Positions 15,701 through 23,432 of a stretch of 26,895 bases of DNA are shown in pieces. The stretch's first letter is position 1. Each line of letters starts with the position of its first letter. A program made the position numbers and the translations under genes. This stretch comes from Actinomycetes bacterium. Lineage in GTDB: Bacteria; Actinomycetota; CALGFH01. Location: positions 1 to 26,895 of the forward strand of contig JASLIH010000468.1 in NCBI GenBank assembly GCA_030152105.1, given 5' to 3'. Below the pieces are notes generated by a model, which saw only the letters and a program-made list of their open reading frames with translations, was not told the origin of the DNA and searched no databases.

Positions 15701-15848
15701 GCTCACCTACGCCCTCAAGGAGACCGCCTTCCCGCGCCAGAGCACCGGCGACCAGTTCTTCGACCACGCCCAGTTCGACGCCTACCGTGCCCTCGGCTTC
15801 CACATCGGCACCGCCGCCCTGGCCGCCGGCAAGCCCCCGCCCGGCTAG
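12798..15848 (+). CDS. large patatin-like phospholipase with multispan membrane insert
   Basis: This 1016-residue protein carries the split parts of a patatin-type lipase. The oxyanion loop GGGIRS lies at 305-310, the nucleophile Ser336 in SVSGGGY, and the catalytic Asp843 in DGGHWENLGL. The usual GxSxG has Ser in the first position here. Between Ser336 and the Asp, from about residue 390 to 640, lie several hydrophobic membrane segments, and two to four more lie at 20-190. The active site should face the cytoplasm if the loops near 305 and 843 share a side. Such enzymes hydrolyse acyl esters of phospholipids; this substrate is unknown. The start has a weak GAGGG site. It is divergent from the kinase operon across 170 bases in which no strong promoter was recognised. 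Confidence 0.85.
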   Translation: MPDDITPSPERRDRRRALATGLAVVALVLAVPLLAQGYRELRRHQGVDQVALQFAGGREAACQVIQPGAAGCPVPAAEVERYTSAVRADWYLVAGYVLAGLGVFGLGGLFLYGSGAQRIARWCLGGVLLAGAADSLENLALLGGLDRLGTAGGDGPFELAASLAVVKFAFGGPLLPVFVVVASVLAARRLHRPSRVVRREDTSPPEIARAGELDPGTSRRPDIILPPAVADSSTATLSATVSQSGPDVQQELYTDQGRARAAREAASVGGGPGTDLPGPAQARWHNAGRVPPGRPPAEVGICASGGGIRSASVTLGALQALQRDVLPRARYLVSVSGGGYMTGAFQLALTRANSEAESLATPADVFTPGSAEEDHLRRHGKYLADGGLEWATALGVVLRGVAASLALLTLGVVVIGVGLNAFYRAAPVVDVTRLLPRFDPAAGNGPAPFPAPTAAVWRTLAVGAAIAAAAWVVVIVGLLASNDRLGLGRAARNLFRAAVGVTAVVAVYAVAVPVVVWAMARLTWATQVDSPVPAASFTAVATTLLTWFGALASTLWRRTERLTAGGGKVGPLRWLLGRRGQGQVVEQQVATGFGQSLIVWAVHAVLAFVFVFVAAWTTAAAHRWPAWVGLALLGVLVGAGFLIDQTWLSLHPFYRRRLASAFAVRRAHMPDGGTGALAYEIEEPTTLSRYGGRPDGFPQVIFVGAAALSGQSRTPPGRRSAAFTMSADYVGGPDVGWVRTSTLEETCKPALRRDVTVQAAMAVSGAAIASAMGRQAVAVQRLLALSNVRLGTWLPNPAFLAVLGRPTASWRAPRLPNARRLPYQLREIVGAYPAEGRLLLCTDGGHWENLGLVELLRHRCRTLYCIDASGDAPPFATTLAEAITLAYEELGVRITVRDPTGLVPGSAAPLSPPEVLARLNARLSRSAVAVADVEYPEAFAVTEDEAPSRHGTLIVAKALLTPDMPYELLTYALKETAFPRQSTGDQFFDHAQFDAYRALGFHIGTAALAAGKPPPG

Positions 15849-15867
15849 GGAAGGTCGCGGGCCCGGG

Positions 15868-16728
15868 TCATGGCCGGCCGGCCCAGCGGCGGGCGCCGTC
15901 GACCCGGGTCACCGTGCCGAAGGGCTCCGGGAAGTGGGCCGGGGCCAGCCACATGCCCTCGGACTCGAGCTGGTCCAGGAGCCGGCGCCTGGTCCCTCTG
16001 GCCACCTCGGGCTGGACGTCGCTGCCAGGGCCCCAGTCGGGCTCGCCGACCTGGGCCGGGTGGTTGGCGACGTCGCCCCAGAGCAGGGCCGCCTCCTCCG
16101 CCGAGCGGACCAGCAGGCTCTGGGAGCCGGGGGTGTGCCCGGGGGTGTGGAGCAGGCTGAGCTCGGCGTCCAGGGTGCGGTCGCCCTCCAGCAGCTCGGC
16201 CACCCCGAGGGCCTGGAGCGGGGCCACGCACCGGACGAAGGCCTCGCGGTCGTCCTCGTCGCCGTAGGTCGCGAACAGCTCCCAGTCGGCCCGCTGGACG
16301 AGGTAGCGGGCCCGCGGGAACAGCGGCCGGGCCCGGTCGCCGTCCCAGGCAAGGTTCCAGCCGATGTGGTCCAGGTGCAGGTGGGTGAGGACGACCAGGT
16401 CGATCTCGTCCGGCTCGACCCCGGCCGCGGCCAGCTCCTGGGGCAGCCGCCCCGGGACCCCGATCCAGGTGGCGCCGGGCGCCCCGGGCCCGCCGACCCC
16501 GGTGTCGACCAGCACGACCCGGTCGCGGCCCCGGACCACGAAGCACCAGTCGCGCAGCCGCCAGCGGCCGGGCCCGCCGAACGCCTTCGGGTGGCGCTCC
16601 CGCCACGGCGCCCAGGCGGCCGCCTCCACCCGGGGAAAGGCCCGCTCCAGCGGGGCCGGGAAGTCGCCCGTGACGTCGCACACGGCGGTGATCTGGACGG
16701 TGCCGACGGTCAGCGACCGGCTGGTCAT
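15868..16728 (-). CDS. metallo-beta-lactamase-fold hydrolase
   Basis: This 286-residue cytoplasmic protein has the binuclear metal site THLHLDHIGW (His116, His118, Asp120, His121), a later His in LLHTPGHTPGS, an Asp in LLWGDVANH and a last His in LAPAHFPEPFG. The form resembles lactonase and YtnP-like members, which open lactones including acyl-homoserine lactones, but glyoxalase-like or arylsulfatase-like activity cannot be ruled out. Its ATG overlaps the stop of the molybdoenzyme gene by four bases, so it is made in the same operon. Its own stop lies 19 bases from the convergent patatin gene, with no room for a long terminator. Confidence 0.88.
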   Translation of the reverse strand: MTSRSLTVGTVQITAVCDVTGDFPAPLERAFPRVEAAAWAPWRERHPKAFGGPGRWRLRDWCFVVRGRDRVVLVDTGVGGPGAPGATWIGVPGRLPQELAAAGVEPDEIDLVVLTHLHLDHIGWNLAWDGDRARPLFPRARYLVQRADWELFATYGDEDDREAFVRCVAPLQALGVAELLEGDRTLDAELSLLHTPGHTPGSQSLLVRSAEEAALLWGDVANHPAQVGEPDWGPGSDVQPEVARGTRRRLLDQLESEGMWLAPAHFPEPFGTVTRVDGARRWAGRP

Positions 16729-17816
16729 CGTGGCACCTCGCGGACCGTGACCCGGACCCGGTGGAGGGCGTTGTTGGCGTAGCCGCCGGTGTTCCAGGGG
16801 ACCTGGGCGGGCTGGGTGTTGCCGGCCGCGTCGGTGGCCCGCGAGCACAGCTCGTAGCTGCCGGGGGCGGCGTCCCATTCGTAGGTCCAGCCGGCCCAGG
16901 CCCAGGCGGAGGGCTGGGGTGCCAGCCGGGCCGGGGCCCAGCTGCCGCCGCCGTCGAGGCTGACCTCGACCCCGGCCACCGGGGCCAGGCCGGACCAGGC
17001 CCGGCCGGACAGCCGGTGGCGGCCCGGGGGCAGGAACCGCTGGCGGGACTCGAACTCGGGAACCCCGGGCGGCAGCAGGAGCGAGCGCGGCTGGATGCGG
17101 GTGACGGGCGTCCCCGGGTCGTCCTCGGAGGTGTGGATCAGGTAGGTGCCGGTCTGCTGGTAGCCGTCGAACGGCTCGGTGAGCAGGGTGATCCGGCGCA
17201 GCCATTTGACCGAGGTCATGCCGTACCAGCCGGGCACGACCAGCCGCAGCGGGTAGCCGTGCTGGGGCGGGAGGGGCTGGCCGTTGACCCCCCAGGCGAG
17301 CAGGACCTCCTCGCGCATCGCCTCGGCCAGGGGCAGGCTGCGCTCGTAGTCGTGCTCCAGGCCGCCCTGGACGCCCCGGTCGGCCCCGGCGAACAGGACC
17401 TCGACGGACCCGGGGCCTGCCCCGGCCTCCTCGAGCAGGGGGGCCAGCGGCGTACCCGTCCACTCGGCCGTGCCCACCGCCTCCTCCAGCCAGGGCTGGC
17501 TGACCGGCCGCGGGTCGAGCCGGGCCCGGCCGTTGCCGGCGCACTCCAGCGTCACCGGCGCGGTCACCACCGGCCGCCGCCGCAGCTCCTCCATGGTCAG
17601 CGACAGCGGCCGTTCCACCCGCCCGCCGACCTCCAGCCGCCAGGTCGTCTCGTCGGCGGCCGGGATGTCGAAGTGGATCAGCAGGTAGTGGAGGCCGACC
17701 GGGGTGACGTCGTAGCGGAGGGCCTCCAGCGGCATCCCGTGGTTGCGGGCCGCCAGGGCCAGCTCCTCCATGGTGATGCCGGTCGCGCGGCCCTCGGTGG
17801 CCGCCGGGTCGGTCAT
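16725..17816 (-). CDS. sulfite-oxidase-family molybdopterin oxidoreductase (cytoplasmic)
   Basis: This 363-residue protein has the sulfite oxidase fold. HYLLIHFDIP lies near 43-52, the molybdenum-ligating Cys92 sits in TLECAGNGR, and HGYPLRLVVPGWYGMTSVKWL forms the later part of the cofactor pocket. A dimerisation domain follows (about 245-363) with VSLDGGGSWAPA and WTYEWDAAPGSYEL. There is no heme-binding cytochrome b5 domain and no Tat signal, unlike exported YedY/MsrP or SorA types, so it should act in the cytoplasm, or its partner is elsewhere. ATG 17816 has GAGAGGA upstream. It sits 14 bases after the epimerase and overlaps the hydrolase gene. The substrate (sulfite or another oxo-acceptor) is not clear. 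Confidence 0.9.
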   Translation of the reverse strand: MTDPAATEGRATGITMEELALAARNHGMPLEALRYDVTPVGLHYLLIHFDIPAADETTWRLEVGGRVERPLSLTMEELRRRPVVTAPVTLECAGNGRARLDPRPVSQPWLEEAVGTAEWTGTPLAPLLEEAGAGPGSVEVLFAGADRGVQGGLEHDYERSLPLAEAMREEVLLAWGVNGQPLPPQHGYPLRLVVPGWYGMTSVKWLRRITLLTEPFDGYQQTGTYLIHTSEDDPGTPVTRIQPRSLLLPPGVPEFESRQRFLPPGRHRLSGRAWSGLAPVAGVEVSLDGGGSWAPARLAPQPSAWAWAGWTYEWDAAPGSYELCSRATDAAGNTQPAQVPWNTGGYANNALHRVRVTVREVPR

Positions 17817-17830
17817 GGCGATCCTCTCGT

Positions 17831-18694
17831 CTAGAACAGCGATCTCCAGGTGAACTCGGGATCGTAGCCGAGCAGGCGGCGGGCCTTGTCGATCCCCAGC
17901 AGGGTGCCGTGCTCGGCCAGGTCGCCCTTGACCGGGACGCCGGGGAATACCTCGGCCAGTAGTTCGCGGCTGGGGCGGCGCATGACAGTGTCGCCGGCGG
18001 CGATGATGAACGCCTCGGCCCCGGCGACGTCGGCCTCGAGGGCCCGCCGCACCGCCTGGGCGACGTGCGACTCGTCGACGTAGCCCCACAGGTTCCATCT
18101 GCGCAGCTGCGGGTCGTCCCAGAAGGACGGGAACCGCTGGTAGTCGGCCCGCTCCATGATGTTGGAGAAGCGCAGGCCCAGGAACGGGATGCCGGTCCAG
18201 CGGGCGAACTGGCGGGCCATCTCCTCGCCGAGGACCTTGGAGAGGGCGTAGGAGGTCTCGGGCCGCAGCTCGGCCTGCTCGTCCACCGGCGCGTAGTCGG
18301 GCGGGCGGTCGAAGGGCAGGCCGAGGGTCGTCTCGCTGGACGCCCAGACGACCCGCTCGAGGCCGAGGCGGGCCGCGGCCGCGAACACCGTGTGGGTGCT
18401 GGTGAGGTTGGTGCGGAACACGATGTCGGGGGTGGCGTGGACCGGCGAGGGGATGGCGGCCAGATGGACGACGGCCTGGATGCCCCCGAGGACCTCGGCC
18501 CCGCTGAGGGCCTCCAGGGTCTGGCCGAAGTCGGTCAGGTCGGCGGGCAGGAACGGCGCCGGCGAGTCGGCCGTGCTCGACTCGGCCGACGGCACCCGGT
18601 CGACGTTCAGCACCTGGTGCCCGTGCTCGAGCAGGTCGCGGACCACGGCCCGTCCCGCCTTGCCGCTCCCCCCGGTGACGACAATCCTCGTCAT
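17831..18694 (-). CDS. NAD-dependent epimerase/dehydrogenase (extended SDR)
   Basis: This 287-residue Rossmann protein starts with IVVTGGSGKAGRAV (NAD loop at 8-14), has VVHLAAIPSP, a Ser-rich VVWASSETTLG, and the catalytic Tyr-Lys pair in SYALSK. The ETTLG and LGLRFSN motifs recall uronate dehydrogenase and UDP-sugar epimerase relatives; the length is near that of uronate dehydrogenase. The reaction is not certain. It is the first gene of a leftward operon with the molybdoenzyme and the hydrolase. A strong GAGAGGAGC sequence lies 8-16 bases before ATG 18694. No obvious sugar pathway gene follows it. Confidence 0.85.
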   Translation of the reverse strand: MTRIVVTGGSGKAGRAVVRDLLEHGHQVLNVDRVPSAESSTADSPAPFLPADLTDFGQTLEALSGAEVLGGIQAVVHLAAIPSPVHATPDIVFRTNLTSTHTVFAAAARLGLERVVWASSETTLGLPFDRPPDYAPVDEQAELRPETSYALSKVLGEEMARQFARWTGIPFLGLRFSNIMERADYQRFPSFWDDPQLRRWNLWGYVDESHVAQAVRRALEADVAGAEAFIIAAGDTVMRRPSRELLAEVFPGVPVKGDLAEHGTLLGIDKARRLLGYDPEFTWRSLF

Positions 18695-18719
18695 GGCCGC
18701 TCGCTCCTCTCAGTACGGC

Positions 18720-18732
18720 AACGTACGTCGTT
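18720..18732. promoter_or_regulatory. small inverted repeat upstream of the epimerase operon
   Basis: AACG-TACGT-CGTT (18720-18732) overlaps the 8-base palindrome ACGTACGT. It lies 26 bases upstream of the epimerase start and 85 bases before the divergent lipoprotein gene. It could bind a regulator, but only one copy was found and no regulator gene is adjacent. Confidence 0.22.
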
Positions 18733-18816
18733 CTCCGCAGAACATACGATGACGGAGCGCGCCGAGCTTCCCATACTGGCCAGCAGCCTGGACGCAATGG
18801 TTCTTGGGAGGGCATC

Positions 18817-20103
18817 GTGCGGGTTCGAGCAGGCTTGACGGCGCTGGCCACCGTGGTCCTGGCGGCCGCGGTCGGCTGCACCTCGGGTGGGGACGGGGGC
18901 GCGCGCTCGTCGGCGGCGGCCACGTCCACCACCGTCCATCACGCCATGACCCCGGCGGCGCTGGGGCCGGACGCGACCCCGAGGGAGGTGCGGGCCCGCT
19001 TCGAGCAGCTGCTCGGCCAGCACGCCCTGCTGGCGGTGCGCCAGGCCCGCAGCGAGGTGGCCATGGCCCCTGATCTCAAGACAGTGGTCGACAGCTCGCT
19101 GGCGGCCAACGCGCGCGCCCTCGATCAGCTGGTCGGGGTGACCTACGACAGCGCCCAGGCGGCGAAGTTCGAGCAGCTCTGGAAGGGCTACACCGACGAG
19201 CTGTCCGCCTACGCCCAGGCGTCGGCCACCGGCAACAGCACCGGCGCCCAGGAGACGCGGGCCGCCCTGCTGGCCCAGTGCGACGACTGGGGCGCCTTCC
19301 TGGACGACGCCAGCGCCGGCCGGATCGAGGCGGCCACAGCGACCAGGAACGCCCAGGCGCGGGTCGAGCAGCTCATGGGGCAGGTCGACGCCTACGCCGG
19401 CCGGAACTACGCCAAGGCCTACACCCTGGAGCGCCAGGCCTATGAGGGCGCCTACGGGGCCGGGACCACCCTGGCCAGGGCCAGCCTGACGAGCAAGGAG
19501 GCGGCCGACCTGAACAAGGCGCCGGAGAACCTCCGGTCGGCCTTCGCCATGCTGCTCGGCGAGCACATGGAGCTGGTCGTCGACGCCCAGCGGGCCACCT
19601 TCGCCGGGTCGCCCGAGTTCGACGCCGCGGCTGCCCAGGTCAACGCCAACACCGCCACCCTGACCGAGGCGATGAGCGGGATCGTCGGCCCCAAGAAGGC
19701 GGCCGAGTTCGAGGCCGCCTGGGCCAACCACGTCGAGGGCCTGATGGCCTACACGGCCGCGGTCGCGAGCAAGGACGAGGCCGCCAAGACGGTGGCCAAG
19801 GAGAACCTGGACGCCTTCGCCGAGCGCCTCGCCCTCTACTTCAGCGACGTCGTCCGCAACGTGCTCGCCACCGACCCGCTGACCGACGCCATCACCGCCC
19901 ACGACGCCCACCTGATCAACCAGGCCGACGCGTACGCGGCCAAGGACTACGCCAGGGCCCAGCAGGCCCAGGACGAGGGCTACAGCCAGATGGTCGGGGT
20001 GGCCAACGTCCTGGTCGACGCCATCGAGAAGGTCATGGCGACCGACATGCCGGCCGGCGGGTCCAAGACCGGCGGCGGCGGGACCGCCCACGTCCACCCA
20101 TGA
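18817..20103 (+). CDS. lipoprotein with internally duplicated helical domain
   Basis: This 428-residue protein has a lipoprotein signal peptide with lipobox AVGC (Cys21) after LTALATVVLAA, so it should be anchored on the outer face of the membrane. The mature part is almost all helix and has two similar halves. LLGQHALLAVRQAR (about 66) pairs with LLGEHMELVVDAQR (about 248); AAKFEQLWKGYTDELSAYA pairs with AAEFEAAWANHVEGLMAYT; and VDAYAGRNYAKAYTLERQAY pairs with ADAYAAKDYARAQQAQDEGY. Each half looks like a four-helix bundle. The tail is Gly-rich and ends HVHP. I do not recognise the family. GTG 18817 has GGGAGGG close upstream. The sortase gene begins one base after its stop, so the two are co-translated. 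No LPXTG-type sorting signal is seen. Confidence 0.8.
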   Translation: MRVRAGLTALATVVLAAAVGCTSGGDGGARSSAAATSTTVHHAMTPAALGPDATPREVRARFEQLLGQHALLAVRQARSEVAMAPDLKTVVDSSLAANARALDQLVGVTYDSAQAAKFEQLWKGYTDELSAYAQASATGNSTGAQETRAALLAQCDDWGAFLDDASAGRIEAATATRNAQARVEQLMGQVDAYAGRNYAKAYTLERQAYEGAYGAGTTLARASLTSKEAADLNKAPENLRSAFAMLLGEHMELVVDAQRATFAGSPEFDAAAAQVNANTATLTEAMSGIVGPKKAAEFEAAWANHVEGLMAYTAAVASKDEAAKTVAKENLDAFAERLALYFSDVVRNVLATDPLTDAITAHDAHLINQADAYAAKDYARAQQAQDEGYSQMVGVANVLVDAIEKVMATDMPAGGSKTGGGGTAHVHP

Positions 20104-20104
20104 G

Positions 20105-20764
20105 ATGACCAGGAGCGGGGCCCGGCGCACGGCCACCACGACGGCGGTGGCCGTGGCCTTGCTCGTGCTCCCGGCCCTCCTGGCTGGCTGCGGCGGCCCC
20201 CGGGCCGAGTACGCCGGGGTGGCCAGCACCATCGACCCCCAGGGCCAGGCCGGGCCGGCCGACGGCCTGGAGGCGGCCCGGCGGTTCCGCTCGACCCGCC
20301 GCTTCCGGTCGACCCCGGTGCCGGTGCGGCTGGAGATCCCGAGGATCGGGGTTGCCACCGGGCTCCAGCGGCTCGGCCGGGCCACCGACGGCACGGTCGA
20401 GGTGCCGAGCGGCCCCGGCAAATGGGACATGGCCGGCTGGTACGAGGGCGGCACCCGGCCGGGCGACCCCGGGTCGGCGGTGATCCTCGGCCACGTCGAC
20501 TCCACCTTGGGCCCGGCGGTGTTCTACCGGCTGCGGGAGCTGCGACCCGGGGACCGGGTCGAGGTCGTCCGGGCCGGGGGCTCGCGGATCGCCTTCACCG
20601 TCGAACGGGTCGAGCAGTACGACAAGCGGCGCTTCCCCACCGCCGAGGTCTACTACCCGACCCTTGAGCCGATGCTGCGCCTGGTCACCTGCGGCGGCGC
20701 CTTCAACTACGCCACCGGCCACTACACCGACAACGTGATCGTGTTCGCCTCGCTGCGCGGCTGA
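20105..20764 (+). CDS. class E/F-type sortase carrying a lipobox
   Basis: This 219-residue protein has a sortase beta-barrel core: IPRIGVATGL, a catalytic His130 in ILGHVDS and catalytic Cys196 in LRLVTCGG, ending HYTDNVIVFASL. Sortases cut a sorting signal and join proteins to the cell wall or to each other. The N-terminus has a lipobox, LAGC (26-29), so this one may be held by a lipid rather than a transmembrane helix. The family also needs an Arg after the Cys; the stretch from Cys196 to DNVIV has none, which is odd. A repeat of RRFRST lies in the linker. The gene starts one base after the lipoprotein stop. No sorted substrate gene is visible nearby. Confidence 0.85.
   Translation: MTRSGARRTATTTAVAVALLVLPALLAGCGGPRAEYAGVASTIDPQGQAGPADGLEAARRFRSTRRFRSTPVPVRLEIPRIGVATGLQRLGRATDGTVEVPSGPGKWDMAGWYEGGTRPGDPGSAVILGHVDSTLGPAVFYRLRELRPGDRVEVVRAGGSRIAFTVERVEQYDKRRFPTAEVYYPTLEPMLRLVTCGGAFNYATGHYTDNVIVFASLRG
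20279..20314 (+). repeat. 18-base tandem duplication in the sortase linker
   Basis: Two successive 18-base units encode RRFRST twice (residues 59-70). They differ at third positions, so the copy is not recent. It lies between the lipobox and the catalytic core and lengthens a basic linker. Confidence 0.7.
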
Positions 20765-20792
20765 GCGGTCCCGGCCTCGTATCATCGCCCCC

Positions 20793-21998
20793 ATGAAGGC
20801 CGAGCAGACGGACGGGGCCGGGCCCAAGGCGATCTCGGGAGGTGCCTGGTACCGCCCGATGGTGGCCCGGCCGACCGACGAGGAGCACCGCAGCGCGACC
20901 GTGCTGGAGCTGTTCTTCGACCTGTGCTTCGTGGTCGCCGTGGCCCAGGCCGCCTCCGCGCTGCACCACCTGATCGCCGAGGACCACGTGGGCGACGGCG
21001 TGGTCGGCTACGCCACGGTGTTCTTCGCCATCTGGTGGGCGTGGATGAACTTCACCTGGTTCGCCTCGGCCTACGACACCGACGACGTCGTCTACCGGCT
21101 GACCACCCTGGTCCAGATCGCCGGCGCCCTGATCCTGGCCGCGGGTGTGCCCGACGCCATGGACGGCAGCGACTTCGCCGTCATCACCCTCGGCTATGTG
21201 GTCATGCGCCTGGCCATGGTCGCCCAGTGGCTGCGGGCGGCCGCCGCCGACCCGCCCCACCGGCGCAGCTCGCTGCGCTTCGCCGCCGGCATCGCCCTGG
21301 TCCAGCTCGGCTGGGTGCTGCGGCTGGCCCTGCCCGAGGGCCTCGGCATGGCCAGCTTCCTGGTCCTGGTCGCGGCCGAGCTCGTGATCCCCATCTGGGC
21401 CGAGCGGGCCGCCCCGACCTCCTGGCATCCGCGCCACATCGCCGAGCGCTACGGCCTGTTCACCCTGATCGTGCTGGGCGAGTGCGTGCTCGCCTCCACC
21501 GTGGCCATCCAGACCGCCCTCGACGAGAACGCCGCCCTGGCCGACCTGGCCACCACGGCGGCGGGCGGGCTGCTGACCGTGTTCGGGATGTGGTGGCTGT
21601 ACTTCGGCAAGGAGGCCTCGGAGTTCCTGACCTCGCTGCGGGCCGGGTACATCTGGGGCTACGGCCACTACCTGGTGTTCGCCTCGGCCGCGGCCGTCGG
21701 GGCCGGGCTGGCCGTCAACGTCGACCACCTCACCCACCACGCCGCCATCGGCGCCCGCGGGTCGGCGGCCGCCTTCACCGTCCCGGTGGCCCTGTTCCTC
21801 CTGGCCGTCTGGGCGCTGCAGCTGCGGCCCCATCACCTGGCCCGCTGGCACAGCGCGCTGGCGCCGGCCACCGCCGTCCTGGTCCTGGCCGCGACCCTGG
21901 CCTCCGAGCCCGTCCTGGTCACCGGGCTGCTGGTGGCGACGATGATCGCGGCCTCCCTGGTCGCCCTCCACCGCCCGGCGGCCGCCCGGGCACCCTAG
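20793..21998 (+). CDS. ltrA: LtrA family (low temperature requirement) membrane protein
   Basis: This 401-residue protein is mostly membrane helices. The family start is plain: ATVLELFFDLCFVVAVAQAA, followed by FFAIWWAWMNFTWFASAYDTDD and later RYGLFTLIVLGECVLAST, then FGMWWLYFG. LtrA proteins are named from Listeria growth in the cold; their molecular role is not known. No Shine-Dalgarno sequence precedes ATG 20793, but TATCAT (20780-20785) ends seven bases before it, which fits a leaderless mRNA. The gene follows the sortase by 28 bases and ends one base from the convergent glucose-6-phosphate dehydrogenase gene. Confidence 0.93.
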   Translation: MKAEQTDGAGPKAISGGAWYRPMVARPTDEEHRSATVLELFFDLCFVVAVAQAASALHHLIAEDHVGDGVVGYATVFFAIWWAWMNFTWFASAYDTDDVVYRLTTLVQIAGALILAAGVPDAMDGSDFAVITLGYVVMRLAMVAQWLRAAAADPPHRRSSLRFAAGIALVQLGWVLRLALPEGLGMASFLVLVAAELVIPIWAERAAPTSWHPRHIAERYGLFTLIVLGECVLASTVAIQTALDENAALADLATTAAGGLLTVFGMWWLYFGKEASEFLTSLRAGYIWGYGHYLVFASAAAVGAGLAVNVDHLTHHAAIGARGSAAAFTVPVALFLLAVWALQLRPHHLARWHSALAPATAVLVLAATLASEPVLVTGLLVATMIAASLVALHRPAAARAP

Positions 21999-21999
21999 C

Positions 22000-23385
22000 T
22001 CAGCTGGGGACCGACCAGGTGCCGTCGCCGGCGATCAGCTGGTCGGCCTCCTCGGGGCCCCAGGTGCCCGGGTCGTACTCGTAGAGAGGGGTGGCGTCCT
22101 CGCCGACCACCGGGTCGACGACCCGCCACTCGGCCTCGACGGCGTCCTGGCGGGCGAACAGCTCGGTCTCGCCCTCCATGGCGTCACCGATGAGACGCTC
22201 GTAGGGGGGCCGGCCGTGGCCAGGGCGGTCGGCCGCGACCAGCTCCACGTCCTCGCCGATCAGCTGGTCGCCGGGGACCTTGACCCGCACGCCGAGCTCG
22301 ATGCGGACGTCGGGGCCGAGGTGCAGGCGCAGGTGGTTCGACCGGGCCGGGATCAGCTCCCCGAACAGCTCCAGCGGCGGGCGCCGGAACTCGACCAGCA
22401 CCTCGGTGTCGGTCACCGGCAGCCGCTTGCCGGCGCGGATGTAGAACGGCACCCCCGACCAGCGCCAGGTGTCGATGGCCAGGCGGGCGGCCACATAGGT
22501 CTCGACCGCCGAGTCGGCGGCCACCCCGGGCTCGTCGCGGTAGCCACGGAACTGGCCGCGGACGACGCTGGAGCGGTCAAGCGGCCGCACGGCCTGGATG
22601 AGCCGGGAGCGCTCCTGGCGGGTGGCGTCGGGGGTGTGCACCGCCGGGGCGTCCATGGCCAGCAGGGCGAGGACCTGGAGCAGGTGGTTCTGGAGGACGT
22701 CGCGGATCGCCCCGGCCTCCTCGTAGAAGGCGCCCCGGCCCTTGACGCCGAAGTCCTCGGCCATGGTGATCTGCATCTGGCGCACGTAGCGGGCGTTCCA
22801 GATCGGCTCCAGCAGGGCGTTGGCGAAGCGCAGGTAGAGGATGTTCTGGATCGGCTCCTTGCCCAGGAAGTGGTCCATGCGGAAGATGCGGTCCTCGGGC
22901 AGGTGGCGGTGCAGGATCTGGTTCAGCTCCTGGGCCGAGGCCAGGTCGCGGCCGAACGGCTTCTCCACGATCACCCGGGCCGCGTCGATGCGGCCGGCGG
23001 TGGCCAGCCCCTCGGTCACGGTGGCGAACATGCTCGGCGGGATCGCCAGGTAGTGCAGCGGCCGCTGGGCGTCGCCCAGCTCCTTGCCGAGCCGCTGGAA
23101 GGTGCTGGCGTCGCTGTAGTCGCCGTCGATGTAGCGCAGCAGCTTCGACAGTCTGGCGAACGCCTCCTGGTCGACCTTGCCCTTGCCGCCGGCGTCGTGC
23201 TCGACACTGTCGCGGGCCCGCCGGCGCAGCCGGGCCAGGTCCCAGCCCGACTTGGCCACCCCGATGATCGGTACTTCGAGCCGCTGGCGCTGGACCAGCC
23301 CCAGCAGGGCCGGGAAGACCTCCTTGTAGGCGAGGTCGCCGGTGGCGCCAAAGAACACGATCGCGTCGGAACGCTGGCTGTCGAT
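22000..23385 (-). CDS. zwf: glucose-6-phosphate dehydrogenase
   Basis: This enzyme of about 461 residues oxidises glucose-6-phosphate to 6-phosphogluconolactone and reduces NADP or NAD, opening the pentose phosphate route. It has the nucleotide loop [20 protein letters not shown], the active-site [15 protein letters not shown] and [14 protein letters not shown]. The start is unusual. The only usual start codon near the N-terminus is GTG 23358, which would cut into the first beta strand of the Rossmann fold and has no Shine-Dalgarno sequence. ATC 23385 stands seven bases after AAAGGAG and gives a normal N-terminus ([15 protein letters not shown]). An ATC start, or an ATG misread as ATC, is my choice. 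No 6-phosphogluconate genes are beside it. Confidence 0.95.
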   Translation of the reverse strand: MDSQRSDAIVFFGATGDLAYKEVFPALLGLVQRQRLEVPIIGVAKSGWDLARLRRRARDSVEHDAGGKGKVDQEAFARLSKLLRYIDGDYSDASTFQRLGKELGDAQRPLHYLAIPPSMFATVTEGLATAGRIDAARVIVEKPFGRDLASAQELNQILHRHLPEDRIFRMDHFLGKEPIQNILYLRFANALLEPIWNARYVRQMQITMAEDFGVKGRGAFYEEAGAIRDVLQNHLLQVLALLAMDAPAVHTPDATRQERSRLIQAVRPLDRSSVVRGQFRGYRDEPGVAADSAVETYVAARLAIDTWRWSGVPFYIRAGKRLPVTDTEVLVEFRRPPLELFGELIPARSNHLRLHLGPDVRIELGVRVKVPGDQLIGEDVELVAADRPGHGRPPYERLIGDAMEGETELFARQDAVEAEWRVVDPVVGEDATPLYEYDPGTWGPEEADQLIAGDGTWSVPS

Positions 23386-23432
23386 CGGGCCACTCCTTTG
23401 GTCGAGCTGTCCGCGGGCGAGACAATGATCGT

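Noticed and set aside
20105..20764. Sortase substrate in the neighbouring lipoprotein
   Set aside because: The lipoprotein C-terminus is a Gly-rich tail ending HVHP, without an LPXTG-like motif, hydrophobic span and basic tail.
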